Below are positions 26,619 through 35,943 of a DNA stretch of 58,096 nucleotides, one piece after another. Each line of letters begins with the position of its first letter. Position 1 is the first letter of the stretch. A program made the translations under genes and the position numbers. Below the pieces are notes generated by a model, which saw only the letters and a program-made list of their open reading frames with translations, was not told where the DNA came from and did not search any database. This DNA is from Oscillospiraceae bacterium (GTDB lineage: Bacteria; Bacillota; Clostridia; Oscillospirales; SIG627), in contig SVTC01000013.1 of assembly GCA_015063985.1 (NCBI GenBank), positions 1 through 58,096 on the forward strand, in the 5' to 3' direction.

Positions 26619-27221
26619 TTATTTCATTTTGCTTTGGGCGCACTTTTCCAAAAGCTCCACTGAGCCGTCTATACCGAAAAGCGCGGTGTTGATGCAAAGA
26701 TCGTAATTTGATGCCAGACCCCATTTTCTGTCGGAATAGAAGGAAATAAAGGCGGCGCGCTGTTTATCCTTTTTGCGGATGATCTTTTCAGCCTCGTTGG
26801 GGCTGAGCTTGTCCGTTTTGCAGATCCTGGATATCCTATCCTCCAAGGGAGCGCAAAGGAATACTCTTAAAAGATTTTTGTGTTCTCTGAGGATGTAATC
26901 CGCCGCTCTGCCGATAATTATGCAGGACTCTCTTTGGGCGAGCTCCTTGATCACCTTTGTTTGCTCGTTGAAAAGGCGCATGGTCACGGGCTGAGAGCCG
27001 GATACGGAGTACGCCATGGCGATTGAAAACAGAAGGCTTTCGGGCTTTTTCTCTTCGTTGTCGGCAATAAAGTTTTCGCTGAAGCCGCTTTTTAATGCCG
27101 TTTCCGTTACGAGCTCGGAATTGTAGCACTTTATACCGAGCTTTTCGGCAAGCTTTTCTCCTACGTATCTTCCGCCGCTTCCGTGTTCTCTTCCGATCGT
27201 TATAACCAAATTGTCAGACAT
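26619..27221 (-). CDS. Cytidylate kinase-like family protein
   Basis: 200 residues from ATG 27221 (CAGGAGG upstream); ten more codons upstream are possible but lack a site. ITIGREHGSGGRYVGEKLAEKLG is the P-loop of the Cytidylate_kin2 family, related to Cmk but with a shorter lid. Then IIIGRAADYIL and a basic RKKDKQRAAFISFYSDRKWG helix, like the LID arginines. Probably phosphorylates a nucleotide or small nucleoside; Clostridia usually carry a separate true Cmk, so the substrate is unclear. Confidence 0.8.
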   Translation of the reverse strand: MSDNLVITIGREHGSGGRYVGEKLAEKLGIKCYNSELVTETALKSGFSENFIADNEEKKPESLLFSIAMAYSVSGSQPVTMRLFNEQTKVIKELAQRESCIIIGRAADYILREHKNLLRVFLCAPLEDRISRICKTDKLSPNEAEKIIRKKDKQRAAFISFYSDRKWGLASNYDLCINTALFGIDGSVELLEKCAQSKMK

Positions 27222-27376
27222 ATTAACCTCCTGAAAATGATTTGTCAGCATATTATCTTAAATTATGCTTGCATATATATTATACAATTTTTTATTTTGA
27301 TAATCAATAGTTTTGGTGAAAAAAACAAGAGAAATATTTATTTTTCATCTCGTTACTTAATGAAGAGGAGCAAAAA

Positions 27377-28147
27377 ATGCGAATAGTAGTAAAGGTAGGC
27401 ACCTCCACCCTTGCACACAGCACGGGCAGGTTAAATATTAGACAGGTGGAAAAGCTCACGAAGGTGCTGAGTGATCTGAAAAACACTGGACATGAGATCA
27501 TTATGGTCTCCTCGGGTGCCATCGGTATGGGCTCGGGAAAGCTTTCCCTGAAAAAACGCCCCGACGACATCGCCACAAAGCAGGCGGCCGCCGCCGTGGG
27601 ACAGTGCGAGCTTATGTATACCTACGATAAGCTTTTCAGTGAATACCACCACACTGTGGCGCAGATACTTCTCACGGGCGAGGATTTTGAGGTGGAAAAG
27701 CGCTATGAAAACTTTTCTACCACGCTTCAGAGATTGCTGGAGCTTGATGCCCTGCCGATCATCAACGAAAACGACTCCATTGCCACGGAGGAGATAGTTA
27801 TCGGCGATAACGACACTCTTTCCGCATTGGTCGCCATCGGTGCAAGGGCGGATCTTTTGGTGCTCTTAAGCGACATTGACGGACTTTATACCGCCGATCC
27901 CCATAAGGATCCCGACGCCAAGCTTATAGAGATCGTAGAAAGGGTGGACGACGGTATCATCGCCCTGGGCGGTGATTCCTCCACGAAGCTGGGAACGGGC
28001 GGAATGAAGACCAAGATCCACGCGGCAAGGCTTTGCACCGAAAAGGGGATAGATATGATAATCGCCAACGGAAGCGATCCCGAAAGCCTTTACCGTATAG
28101 TTGAGGGCGAGAGCGTAGGAAGTAAATTTTTGGGAAGAAGGGCATAA
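27377..28147 (+). CDS. proB: Glutamate 5-kinase
   Basis: 256 residues; ATP-dependent first step of proline synthesis. Amino-acid kinase fold: VVKVGTSTL (ATP), MVSSGAIGMG, NENDSIATEEI (substrate), GDNDTLSALVA, LLSDIDGLYTADP, and GTGGMKTKIHAA. It lacks the C-terminal PUA domain of E. coli ProB (367 residues), a known short form in Firmicutes. GAGGAG precedes ATG 27377. First gene of a proBAC operon with 2-4 bp spacing. Confidence 0.95.
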   Translation: MRIVVKVGTSTLAHSTGRLNIRQVEKLTKVLSDLKNTGHEIIMVSSGAIGMGSGKLSLKKRPDDIATKQAAAAVGQCELMYTYDKLFSEYHHTVAQILLTGEDFEVEKRYENFSTTLQRLLELDALPIINENDSIATEEIVIGDNDTLSALVAIGARADLLVLLSDIDGLYTADPHKDPDAKLIEIVERVDDGIIALGGDSSTKLGTGGMKTKIHAARLCTEKGIDMIIANGSDPESLYRIVEGESVGSKFLGRRA

Positions 28148-28149
28148 CA

Positions 28150-29409
28150 GTGACAACAAGGCAAATGCTTATCGGGGCTAAGAAGGCAGCCGCAAGTGCG
28201 ATGCTTTTGGATACCGATACAAAAAACGCCGCCATAGAAGCAATGGCGAGGGCGATAGAGGATAATATAAAGACCATACTTTGTGCAAACGCGCAGGATA
28301 TGGAAAAGGCCAAAGGAAAGCTCAGTGCTTCGATGCTTGACAGATTGAAGCTTGATGAGAAGAGAATATATTCCGTTACCGCGGGAATGCGAAAGGTGAT
28401 GGAGCTTCCCGATCCCGTGGGAAGGACCCTAAGCAGTGAAAAAAGGCCCAACGGGCTTTTGATAGAAAAGATCACGGTTCCTATGGGAGTGGTGGCGATA
28501 ATCTACGAAAGCCGCCCCAACGTTACCGCCGATGCGGCCGTGCTTTGCTTTAAGAGCAGTAACGTTTGCGTGCTCAGATGCGGAAGAGACAGCTTTTTAA
28601 GTGCCAAGGCTATAGTGGACGCCATGAGAGAGGGCCTTGAGGCCGTGGGCTTGAAAAGGGAGCTTATCAATCTTGTTCCCGACCCCTCCAGAGAGAGTGC
28701 TGCGGAGCTTATGAAGGCGGAGGGGCTGGTGGATCTTTTGATCCCGAGAGGCGGTGCCGGGCTTATTAAAAGCTGCGTGGAAAACGCCACGGTGCCCTGC
28801 ATAAGGACCGGTACGGGAATATGCCATATCTACGTAGACAAGAGCGCCGATATCGGTATGGCGCTGGATATAATAGATAACGCCAAGTGTCAGCGCCCCT
28901 CGGTGTGCAACGCCGCGGAGGTTTTGCTGGTGCACAGAGATATTTTAAAGGAGCTTATGCCCCTTGTGAAAAAGCGTATCTGCAGTGACAGAGAGGCAAA
29001 GGGACTTTGCCCCGTTAAGCTTTTGGGAGATGATGAGGTAAGAAGGGTCATTTCCTGCGAGGCGGCGGGAGAGGGTGACTTTGACACCGAATTTTTAGAT
29101 TATATCCTGGCGGTCAAGGCTGTGTCGGGAGTGGCTGAGGCTGTGGAGCACATTGCAGAGCATTCCACGGGACACAGTGAGGCTATCCTTTCCCGGGACG
29201 AGGCGGCGATAAACGCCTTTGTCGGCGGAATCGATTCCGCGGCGGTGTACGTAAACGCATCCACGAGATTTACCGACGGCGGAGAATTCGGGCTTGGCTG
29301 TGAGATGGGGATCGCCACTCAGAAGCTTCACGCCAGAGGTCCTATGGGGCTTTGCGAGCTGGTAAGCTACAAATACGTTATAAAAGGAAACGGACAGATA
29401 AGAGGATAA
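28150..29409 (+). CDS. proA: Glutamate-5-semialdehyde dehydrogenase (gamma-glutamyl phosphate reductase)
   Basis: 419 residues from GTG 28150, two bases after the proB stop, so translation is probably coupled. Second step of proline synthesis: NADPH reduces glutamyl 5-phosphate to the semialdehyde. Motifs: IYESRPNVTADAA, LLIPRGGAGLI, CQRPSVCNAAEVLLVH with the catalytic Cys, and RFTDGGEFGLGCEMGIATQKLHARGPMG. Confidence 0.96.
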   Translation: MTTRQMLIGAKKAAASAMLLDTDTKNAAIEAMARAIEDNIKTILCANAQDMEKAKGKLSASMLDRLKLDEKRIYSVTAGMRKVMELPDPVGRTLSSEKRPNGLLIEKITVPMGVVAIIYESRPNVTADAAVLCFKSSNVCVLRCGRDSFLSAKAIVDAMREGLEAVGLKRELINLVPDPSRESAAELMKAEGLVDLLIPRGGAGLIKSCVENATVPCIRTGTGICHIYVDKSADIGMALDIIDNAKCQRPSVCNAAEVLLVHRDILKELMPLVKKRICSDREAKGLCPVKLLGDDEVRRVISCEAAGEGDFDTEFLDYILAVKAVSGVAEAVEHIAEHSTGHSEAILSRDEAAINAFVGGIDSAAVYVNASTRFTDGGEFGLGCEMGIATQKLHARGPMGLCELVSYKYVIKGNGQIRG

Positions 29410-29413
29410 CAAA

Positions 29414-30220
29414 ATGAAGTACGAGGTTGGATTTATCGGAACGGGCGTTATGGGCAGTGCCATCGCAAGGAGCGTGAGGGAAAGCTGTCAGAGCATGCTT
29501 TTGGCAAATATCCCCGAGCTTGCGGCAAAGGAGCTTGCCTCGGAGCTAAACTGCGATTGGGGCGACAATTTCAGTGTTGCCAATGACTGTAAATATATCT
29601 TTCTTGCGGTGAAGCCTCAGATCATTGCGGAGGTCTGCCGCGGGATAGCACCTGTTTTGAAGGCGAGAAAGGACGATTTTACGGTCATCAGCATAGCGGC
29701 GGGAGTCAGCCTTGAAACTCTTCAAGAGCTTTTGGGCGGTGATACGGCAATTGTTCGAGTGATGCCCAATATCTGCGCTACGGTGGGTGCGGCGGTAATG
29801 CTTTGGTGCCCGAACTCCAAGGTGAGCGCAGAATCGGAGGAAAAGTTTAAGGAGCTTGCCTCGGCTTGCGGAATGGAGCAAAGGGTGGAGGAGAAGCTCA
29901 TTGATTCCGCGGGAGCACTGTCCGGCTGCGGACCCGCCTTTGCCTTTGTTGTTATGCAGGCATTGGCTGACGGCGCGGTAGCTTGCGGAGTTGACAGAAG
30001 GACGGCTGCAAGGCTTGCGGCAATGACGATGATGGGCTCTGCAAAGCTTGCTCTTGAAAGCGGCAAGCATTTTGAGCAGCTTAAGGATGAGGTCTGCAGT
30101 CCCGCGGGAAGCACCATAGAGGGTGTCGAGGCAATGGAGGCGGGCGGAGTGAGAGCCGCTATGATAAACGCCGTGAAAAGAAGCTGCGAAAAAAACAAGG
30201 CTTTGGGAAAAACAAAATAA
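29414..30220 (+). CDS. proC: Pyrroline-5-carboxylate reductase
   Basis: 268 residues; last step of proline synthesis (NAD(P)H-dependent). Rossmann opening VGFIGTGVMGSAIA, VKPQI, VISIAAGVSLETL, VRVMPNICATVGAA, and the C-terminal GCGPAFAFVVMQALADGAVACG plus SPAGSTIEGVEAME domain signature. ATG 29414 after AGAGGATAACAAA. Complete proBAC operon. Confidence 0.96.
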   Translation: MKYEVGFIGTGVMGSAIARSVRESCQSMLLANIPELAAKELASELNCDWGDNFSVANDCKYIFLAVKPQIIAEVCRGIAPVLKARKDDFTVISIAAGVSLETLQELLGGDTAIVRVMPNICATVGAAVMLWCPNSKVSAESEEKFKELASACGMEQRVEEKLIDSAGALSGCGPAFAFVVMQALADGAVACGVDRRTAARLAAMTMMGSAKLALESGKHFEQLKDEVCSPAGSTIEGVEAMEAGGVRAAMINAVKRSCEKNKALGKTK

Positions 30221-30296
30221 AAAATTTATTTGTGGTTAAAACCCAATTAACAATTATGGTGTAACATATCCAACATCAAGAAAAAGGATGGTTGGA

Positions 30297-30704
30297 ATGA
30301 ATAAGCTTAAGGAAGCCTTTATAAGATTTATGTCGGGAAGATACGGCGGGAACGACAAGCTGGGAAGGCTTTTGATGATATGTTATATCGCCGCTATTAT
30401 ATTGAATCTCTTTTTCAGAAGCTTGTGGCTGAGTGGGATTGCGCTGGTTCTTGCCGTATATTATTTCTTCCGTGCCTTCAGCAGAAATTATCCCAAGAGA
30501 TATGCCGAAAACCAAAGGTATTTAAAGCTGGAGAGCAAGGTAAAAGCCAAATTCAAGCTTATGAAAAACCGTTGGAGAGACAGAAGGACTCACGTTTACA
30601 GATATTGCCCCTTCTGCAAGTCTGTGGTAAGACTTCCAAAGAAAAAGGGCGATCACGGGGTCATCTGTCCCTGCTGCAGACGGGAATTCAGAGTAAAGAT
30701 ATAG
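30297..30704 (+). CDS. Small membrane protein with C-terminal zinc ribbon
   Basis: 135 residues from ATG 30297 (AAGGA eight bases upstream); an ATG nine bases earlier is too close to the site. Two adjacent membrane segments (about residues 27-60), a basic linker, and a zinc ribbon: CPFCKSVVRL then CPCCRREFRV, four Cys in two CxxC pairs. Function unknown. I have seen this layout in many Clostridia, but cannot name a role. A terminator follows. Confidence 0.65.
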   Translation: MNKLKEAFIRFMSGRYGGNDKLGRLLMICYIAAIILNLFFRSLWLSGIALVLAVYYFFRAFSRNYPKRYAENQRYLKLESKVKAKFKLMKNRWRDRRTHVYRYCPFCKSVVRLPKKKGDHGVICPCCRREFRVKI

Positions 30705-30711
30705 CACTTTG

Positions 30712-30738
30712 AAGAGGAGGATGTACCTCCTCTTTTTG
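30712..30738 (+). terminator. Terminator after the zinc-ribbon membrane gene
   Basis: AAGAGGAGG (30712-30720), ATGTA loop, CCTCCTCTT (30726-30734), then T. Confidence 0.8.
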
Positions 30739-30785
30739 CTTTTGCCCTTTTTGAATAACAGTGTTGAAATATTGGAAAATAAGTA

Positions 30786-30814
30786 TTGAAAAACAAAGTG
30801 CAATATAGTATAAT
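30786..30814 (+). promoter_or_regulatory. Promoter of the MBL-fold / GHL6 pair
   Basis: TTGAAA (30786-30791), 17 bp, TATAAT (30809-30814), 35 bp from the ATG at 30849. Confidence 0.75.
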
Positions 30815-30848
30815 ACAGCCATACAAAAAGGTCAAAGAGGAGAAAACG

Positions 30849-31574
30849 ATGAAAATATGCTTTTTCGGTACGGGACACGGAGTTCCCGAGGCTCATAAAA
30901 AATGCACTGCCACACTTTTGCAGGTGGGAGAGAACAGCTATCTTATTGATGCAGGCTGCGACGTTGCCTATGAAATGGCAGAGAAAAGGGTTAAGTTTGA
31001 CAGCCTCAAGGCGCTTTTTATAACCCATTCCCATTCCGATCACACCAACGGTATCGTTCCTTTGCTTGCCATTGCCGGCTGGTATTACACCTCCTGTGAT
31101 CCCAAGGTCTATTTCCCCAATGAGGGAATGAGAAATTCTTACCTTGAGCACGTTCTTCCCTATGCTCAGGCGGGAGTGAGAGACAAGGATAATCTTCGCT
31201 GGTATTCGGCGGGAGAGGTGTATGATGACGGAGTGATAAAGGTGACCGCTTATAAAACCGAGCATTGTCACGACTCCCATTGCTTTTTGGTGGAGGCAGA
31301 GGGAAAGAGAGTGCTTTTCGGCGGAGATATGAAGAATCCCAAGATCGATTTTCCTCCCGTTGACGATCTTGACGCGGCTATTGTTGAGGGCGCTCATTTT
31401 AGCATTACCGATTACGAGGAGCCCTTCAAGGCGAGAAGCATCAAGGCGGTCTATATAAACCATTACGGCAACTATATCGGCATTATGAACAGCCATAACC
31501 TCAGACCTCTGCAAAAGGCGGTGCCCGAAACAAAGATCACGCTTGCCACCGACGGTATGGATATAGAGGTTTAA
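30849..31574 (+). CDS. Metallo-beta-lactamase-fold hydrolase
   Basis: 241 residues from ATG 30849 (AGAGGAG upstream). Zinc motif ITHSHSDHTNG (HxHxDH) near residue 60, further ligands in TEHCHDSH, GGDMKN, and INHYGNY at the C-terminus. The arrangement resembles RNase Z/phosphonate-type MBL proteins, but without the exosite of RNase Z. Substrate not known. Directly followed, 1 bp apart, by the GHL6-like gene, so a joint role in breakdown of a modified sugar is plausible but unproven. Confidence 0.75.
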   Translation: MKICFFGTGHGVPEAHKKCTATLLQVGENSYLIDAGCDVAYEMAEKRVKFDSLKALFITHSHSDHTNGIVPLLAIAGWYYTSCDPKVYFPNEGMRNSYLEHVLPYAQAGVRDKDNLRWYSAGEVYDDGVIKVTAYKTEHCHDSHCFLVEAEGKRVLFGGDMKNPKIDFPPVDDLDAAIVEGAHFSITDYEEPFKARSIKAVYINHYGNYIGIMNSHNLRPLQKAVPETKITLATDGMDIEV

Positions 31575-31575
31575 A

Positions 31576-33636
31576 ATGTGGTATTCAAATCTCTACAGAA
31601 GACATCTTCTCGATATGCACATCGAGGATTGGGACGAGGCTTTTTTGTCGGAGCTTGACGAAAATAAATATGTGGATAACCTGAAAAAAGCAGATATTAA
31701 TTATGCCATGGTATATCTTCAAAGTCACGTCGGTCTTTGCTATTATCCGACGAAGCTCGGTTCAATGCACAAGGCTTTTGAAAAAGATCCGTGGAAAATG
31801 AAAAGGCTTGTGGATGCTTGCCATAAAGAGGGTATAAAGGTATGCGGTTATTACAGTTTGATCTTTAACACTCGCGAGCATGATAAGCACCCACAGTGGC
31901 AGATTGTGGACGAAAACGGTTTCAGCATCCGCAGAAAGAAAAAACAAGAGGCGGCGCTTCAATGCTCGTCCTCAAGGGAGGCGAGGTACGGTCATATTTG
32001 TCCCAATAACCCTGATCAGATGAAATTTGTTTTGGGTCAGATAGATGAGATCCTTGATGCTTTTGAAGTGGATGCAATGTTTTTTGATATGCCCTTCTGG
32101 CCGGACACTTGCCATTGCGAGCATTGTGAAAGGGAGTATCAAAGGATCTACGGCAGAGCGGTTCCCCGTTTTGGTGTTGAAAAACCTGTATATCATTTGC
32201 TGAGCGAAGAGAAAAAGGAAGAATATCGCAGGCTTATTCGCTTCAAAAGTGAAGCTATGGGTAAATACGTAAGCAAAATAAGCGCTTACGTTAAGTCAAA
32301 GAGAAAAGATATGCCCGTTGAGCATAATTTCGCCCAGGCTGTAGCTGCTTTGGCATATAGCGGATGTGCCGAGGAAGTGGGGGAGGCTTGTGATTTTGTC
32401 GGCGGAGATCTTTACGGAGATATATTCAACCATTCCTTCTCGTGTAAATTTTTCAGAGCATATTCTCGAAATCAACCCTTTGAACAGATGTTTTCCCGCT
32501 GTAAGCCTTCGTTGGGGAGTCATACATTGACAAAGACTCTTGATCAAATGAAAATCAGCCTTGCTTCTACCATGGCTCATCACGGTGCAAGCTTGGTGAT
32601 AGATGCAATAGATCCTGTTGGAACTATGGACGCAAGGCTTTATGAAAAATTGGGACAAATGTTTAGCCTTCAAAAGCCGTATGAGAAGTATTTTTGCGGT
32701 GAAATGGCCGAGGATATAGGAATCTTTGTAAGTCTGAAAAGTAAGATCAAGATGCTTTTGCCCGATAGCCGCGATTGCAGTGTGAAATTTTGTTCGGGGC
32801 TTGTCCAAAGGCATATTCCCGTTTCTGTGGTTAGTCCCTACAGCGAGCTTGAAAAGCATAGCTTTGTTGCGGCGCCAATGCTTTCCGTTGTTGACGACAA
32901 GGATGCCGAGAGATTGAAGAGCTACGTTAGAGACGGCGGAGTTTTGTATATTAGCGGCTTTGAAGCAAAGGAATTAATAGGAGAGCTTACCGGACATAAG
33001 CTTTTGGGACAAACGGAGGAAAACAAGGTGTATTTTGCACCGAAAGAGGGGGCAGAGGAGATATTCGGCGGTTTTAACGAGAAGTATCCTCTCCCGATGG
33101 GATATTCCTCTCCTGTGGTGGAAGCGGCTGAGGGAGCCCGTGTGCTTTCGGTTTTGAAGCTTCCGTACACTAAACCGCAGGATTTTGATTTTGCTTCTAT
33201 TCATTCCGATCCTCCCGGAATTTTGACCGATATTCCTGCAATAACCGTTAATTCCTACGGAAAGGGAATTGTAATTTGGGCTGCGCTTCCGATAGAGGGA
33301 GAAGCTTACTGTGAATATACGGATCTTTTGTTAAGGCTTTTTAAATCCCTGAGAGAACTTAGCTTTTCCTTTGAAAGCTTGGATGCTCCGTCGGTGGTTG
33401 AGCTTACCCTTTTTAAGAACGAGAGCTTTTATACACTTAATGCATCTCTTGTTTCGGACGTTGAAAAGGCGTTTAAGCTTTGTCCCTTTACAGTGAGGGT
33501 GAAGCTTGATAAAGCCCCCCGTGAGGTTCTTGCTTTAGGAACGGGAGAAAAGCTTGATTTTAATTACAGTAACGGCTATCTTGAATTTGAAACTCCGATT
33601 CTTGATATATTTGAAATGTTCAGGATAGATCTATGA
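31576..33636 (+). CDS. GHL6-like (hypothetical glycosyl hydrolase 6) protein with trimerisation-like domain
   Basis: 686 residues, starting 1 bp after the previous stop, with GAGG in that gene's last codons. N-terminal TIM barrel resembling the GHL6 / alpha-L-fucosidase-like group: residues 1-340 with YLQSHVGLCYYPT, VCGYYSLIFN, MFFDMPFWPDTCHCEHCEREY. Residues 370-540 look like the beta-galactosidase trimerisation (type 1 glutamine amidotransferase-like) domain, and the rest is beta-rich. It probably acts on a side-chain sugar of a glycan. Third codon positions are richer in T/A than in neighbours, which suggests acquisition by transfer. Confidence 0.6.
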   Translation: MWYSNLYRRHLLDMHIEDWDEAFLSELDENKYVDNLKKADINYAMVYLQSHVGLCYYPTKLGSMHKAFEKDPWKMKRLVDACHKEGIKVCGYYSLIFNTREHDKHPQWQIVDENGFSIRRKKKQEAALQCSSSREARYGHICPNNPDQMKFVLGQIDEILDAFEVDAMFFDMPFWPDTCHCEHCEREYQRIYGRAVPRFGVEKPVYHLLSEEKKEEYRRLIRFKSEAMGKYVSKISAYVKSKRKDMPVEHNFAQAVAALAYSGCAEEVGEACDFVGGDLYGDIFNHSFSCKFFRAYSRNQPFEQMFSRCKPSLGSHTLTKTLDQMKISLASTMAHHGASLVIDAIDPVGTMDARLYEKLGQMFSLQKPYEKYFCGEMAEDIGIFVSLKSKIKMLLPDSRDCSVKFCSGLVQRHIPVSVVSPYSELEKHSFVAAPMLSVVDDKDAERLKSYVRDGGVLYISGFEAKELIGELTGHKLLGQTEENKVYFAPKEGAEEIFGGFNEKYPLPMGYSSPVVEAAEGARVLSVLKLPYTKPQDFDFASIHSDPPGILTDIPAITVNSYGKGIVIWAALPIEGEAYCEYTDLLLRLFKSLRELSFSFESLDAPSVVELTLFKNESFYTLNASLVSDVEKAFKLCPFTVRVKLDKAPREVLALGTGEKLDFNYSNGYLEFETPILDIFEMFRIDL

Positions 33637-33640
33637 AAAA

Positions 33641-33683
33641 AGGTTGACTCGATCATAAGTGTTGAGTCAACCTCGTTTTTTTT
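33641..33683. terminator. Terminator between the GHL6-like gene and the FliB-like pair
   Basis: AGGTTGACTC (33641-33650) pairs with GAGTCAACCT (33664-33673), followed by eight T. Serves both convergent genes. Confidence 0.75.
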
Positions 33684-34584
33684 AAAAAATAAAGCTTGTT
33701 AAGGTGTCGGTATTATCTTCGGAATATTCGATTTCCTCGGAAAACATTCTTGCGTAGGGGATCAGCTCCTCTTTGGTTTTTACTTTGTTTTTGTGGCAAA
33801 CAGAACGCAAAATGCTGTAGCACAAAAGTGAAAACCAAAGTGTGCTTTGGAATTCCTCAGAGCTTTGAGAATTACTGCAATGTCTGTACACAAAATAGCC
33901 TAAAGCTCTTTCAAGGGGCTTTTCAAGAGCTTCTTTCAGGGGGACGTCGCTGCTGTAGTCGCAGATAATGGCCTTGTCTTCTTCGTTGAGATATTCAAGT
34001 GATCCCAGCAGCTTTTTTAAGGCTTCTTCCTCGATCTGCAAGGCTTCAGGATCAAAATGCCCTGCAATGCTTTGAAGCTTTTTTGAATGGGAGAGATCGG
34101 GATCTGAAAGGACGTTAAATATTTCTTGTCTTTTTATAAGGGGATCGAAATAATAATCTTCCCCATCGCCGTCGATTTCGCCGATCGCCTCAAGCTTGAA
34201 ATGATCCGACGAAAGTATTATCCTGCAAGCCTCCTCGCAAGCTAAACCTATTCCCAGCTCCGCACCTCTTGGAGTGAAATTGTAAAACCTGGGGTGCTCA
34301 CGGCAGATCTCGCAAAGATAGTCCTCTCCCAGCTCTGAAATTATCCTGCACAGTCCGTTTTCGTCAAGATGGGGACATCTTTTTTTGGCATCCAAACGAA
34401 AATGAGGGGTGGGATCGGTCTCGACCGATTCCTTTATCGTTGTTGAGTAGCCTTGGGTGAGGCTTTGGTATTTTTTCAGAGAAGCACCGTCGACGTCTAT
34501 TTCCCAGCCGATACAGCAGTTATGACGGCATTTGTCGGCGATACAGTGAAAATCCTTGTAGTAAGCAGGGGCGTACAGCAGCAT
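33682..34584 (-). CDS. FliB-like (flagellin lysine N-methylase family) protein, copy 2
   Basis: 300 residues. Family pattern: N-terminal DFHCIADKCRHNCCIGWEIDVD, then CPHLDENGLCRIISELGEDYLCEICREHPRFYN, and GIGLACEEACRIIL. The conserved Cys belong to the presumed metal or iron-sulfur site of FliB, which methylates lysines on flagellin in Salmonella. The window has no flagellin or flagellar gene. A second, more divergent copy lies just upstream (10 bp), so they are probably one operon. Methylation of another surface protein is possible. Confidence 0.7.
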   Translation of the reverse strand: MLLYAPAYYKDFHCIADKCRHNCCIGWEIDVDGASLKKYQSLTQGYSTTIKESVETDPTPHFRLDAKKRCPHLDENGLCRIISELGEDYLCEICREHPRFYNFTPRGAELGIGLACEEACRIILSSDHFKLEAIGEIDGDGEDYYFDPLIKRQEIFNVLSDPDLSHSKKLQSIAGHFDPEALQIEEEALKKLLGSLEYLNEEDKAIICDYSSDVPLKEALEKPLERALGYFVYRHCSNSQSSEEFQSTLWFSLLCYSILRSVCHKNKVKTKEELIPYARMFSEEIEYSEDNTDTLTSFIF

Positions 34585-34594
34585 ACAGTGTCCT

Positions 34595-35749
34595 TTAAAG
34601 AGTGATAAGAGCTTCGAGGGCTTGGGTATTTTTATCTAAAAGGCTTTTGACTGCTCTGATGGCAAAGCTCTCAAAGTCGGTGTGATCGATAAGTCTGAAG
34701 GCGTCGGCGCAAAGGTCTACGGTTTTTGCTTCGTCAAAGCCGTCGAGGCATCCTCCGATGCATATAAATCGCAATATCAGATACACGGTACAAAGGGCGA
34801 GATGCTCCTCCATTGCACTGTGAGGTCTGTCCTGAAAGGGGAAGCGGGAGAAAAATACGTGGTTTACCAGCATATGCTCGAAAAAGATCTGCCAATCCTT
34901 AAGACCGTTTTCAAAGCGCTCCTTAAGGCAAAGATAGAGCCTTTCGGGCTCCGACGCTTTTTCCAGACCTTCAATGATGGGCAAGGCGGCTTCGGAGAGG
35001 GAGTCGCTGTGAGAGCAGAGGAGCTTCATAAGCTCAAGCACGGTTGCCGCGCTTTGGGGGTCAGGCTCAAGCCCGGGATCCGGAAGGAAAAAAAGGCTCC
35101 CGGATACTATCTTTTGGGGAGTGATGCGGTCGTTTTCCTCGGAGCATTTCTCCAGACGAAGAAAGACGTTTTTCAGCTTTGTGAGCCTTTGAGGCAGACT
35201 CAGCTCTCTTTCCTGTAAAATCGAAATGAAAAACAGCCTTAAGGGGAGCTGGATACCAAAGGAATCTATGGTATGGACGGGACGGAGCTTTTTCGGCGGC
35301 TGAAGCTCTGAGGCTTTTTCGGAGAAGCTTATGGGCTCGGATCGGTGAAGGAGGAGCTCCAGAGTTGCCTCGCAGCTGTTTGATAGGGAGCACTCCAAGC
35401 CGTAGTCGTCCTTTCTTATGCCTCTGGGGTAAAGACGGCAAACGTCGGGGATAGCACCTTCGCCCAGGGCGTTTTGCAGACTGCAGCTTCCGTCCTCGGA
35501 TCTCAGGCGGCAGTTGCCGTCGTAGCCGTGCTCTATGTAGGCGTAGGAGTCCTCGGAGGGGCAGTCGCTGAGCCTGAGAGAGCAGTCGATCCTCCTGCGA
35601 AGCTCGGGAGAGCAATCGGCTCCTATAAGCTCAAAATACTTTGCCATATCCACAGAGACTCTCCAGCCCTCGCAGCAGGCGTGGCGGCAGGCGCCCATTT
35701 TACATTTAAAGTTCTCAAAATAGTCGGGTACAAGATAAGTGTGATGCAT
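34595..35749 (-). CDS. FliB-like (flagellin lysine N-methylase family) protein, copy 1
   Basis: 384 residues from ATG 35749 (GGAAGG upstream); an upstream TTG start (35761) is less likely. N-terminal YFENFKCKMGACRHACCEGW and CRLRSEDGSCSLQNALGEGAIPDVCRLYPRG carry the same Cys pattern as copy 2, with the tail YGLECSLSNSCEATLELLL. Longer and clearly diverged from its neighbour, so the duplication is old. Role as for copy 2. Confidence 0.65.
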   Translation of the reverse strand: MHHTYLVPDYFENFKCKMGACRHACCEGWRVSVDMAKYFELIGADCSPELRRRIDCSLRLSDCPSEDSYAYIEHGYDGNCRLRSEDGSCSLQNALGEGAIPDVCRLYPRGIRKDDYGLECSLSNSCEATLELLLHRSEPISFSEKASELQPPKKLRPVHTIDSFGIQLPLRLFFISILQERELSLPQRLTKLKNVFLRLEKCSEENDRITPQKIVSGSLFFLPDPGLEPDPQSAATVLELMKLLCSHSDSLSEAALPIIEGLEKASEPERLYLCLKERFENGLKDWQIFFEHMLVNHVFFSRFPFQDRPHSAMEEHLALCTVYLILRFICIGGCLDGFDEAKTVDLCADAFRLIDHTDFESFAIRAVKSLLDKNTQALEALITL

Positions 35750-35870
35750 ATAGCCTTCCAATTATTTTTTTAGCGAAAAAATATTACACCCGAAAATTAT
35801 GGATTTTTTTATGATTTTGTATTTTTTATAAATCGAAATGTGAATAATGTGTTAATTCTTTCGCCTCCTA

Positions 35871-35899
35871 TTGACAAACGCAGTCTGAATGGTTATAAT
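35871..35899 (+). promoter_or_regulatory. Promoter of the ylxM-ffh operon
   Basis: TTGACA (35871-35876), 17 bp, TATAAT (35894-35899), a consensus site 44 bp before ylxM. Confidence 0.85.
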
Positions 35900-35943
35900 A
35901 TGTCGGTGTAAAGAAAAAAACTTTACAGCAAGCGGGTGAAGAA

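Noticed and set aside
27222-27376. T-box or riboswitch before proB
   Set aside because: The spacer is only about 150 bp, with no T-box sequence and no terminator hairpin.
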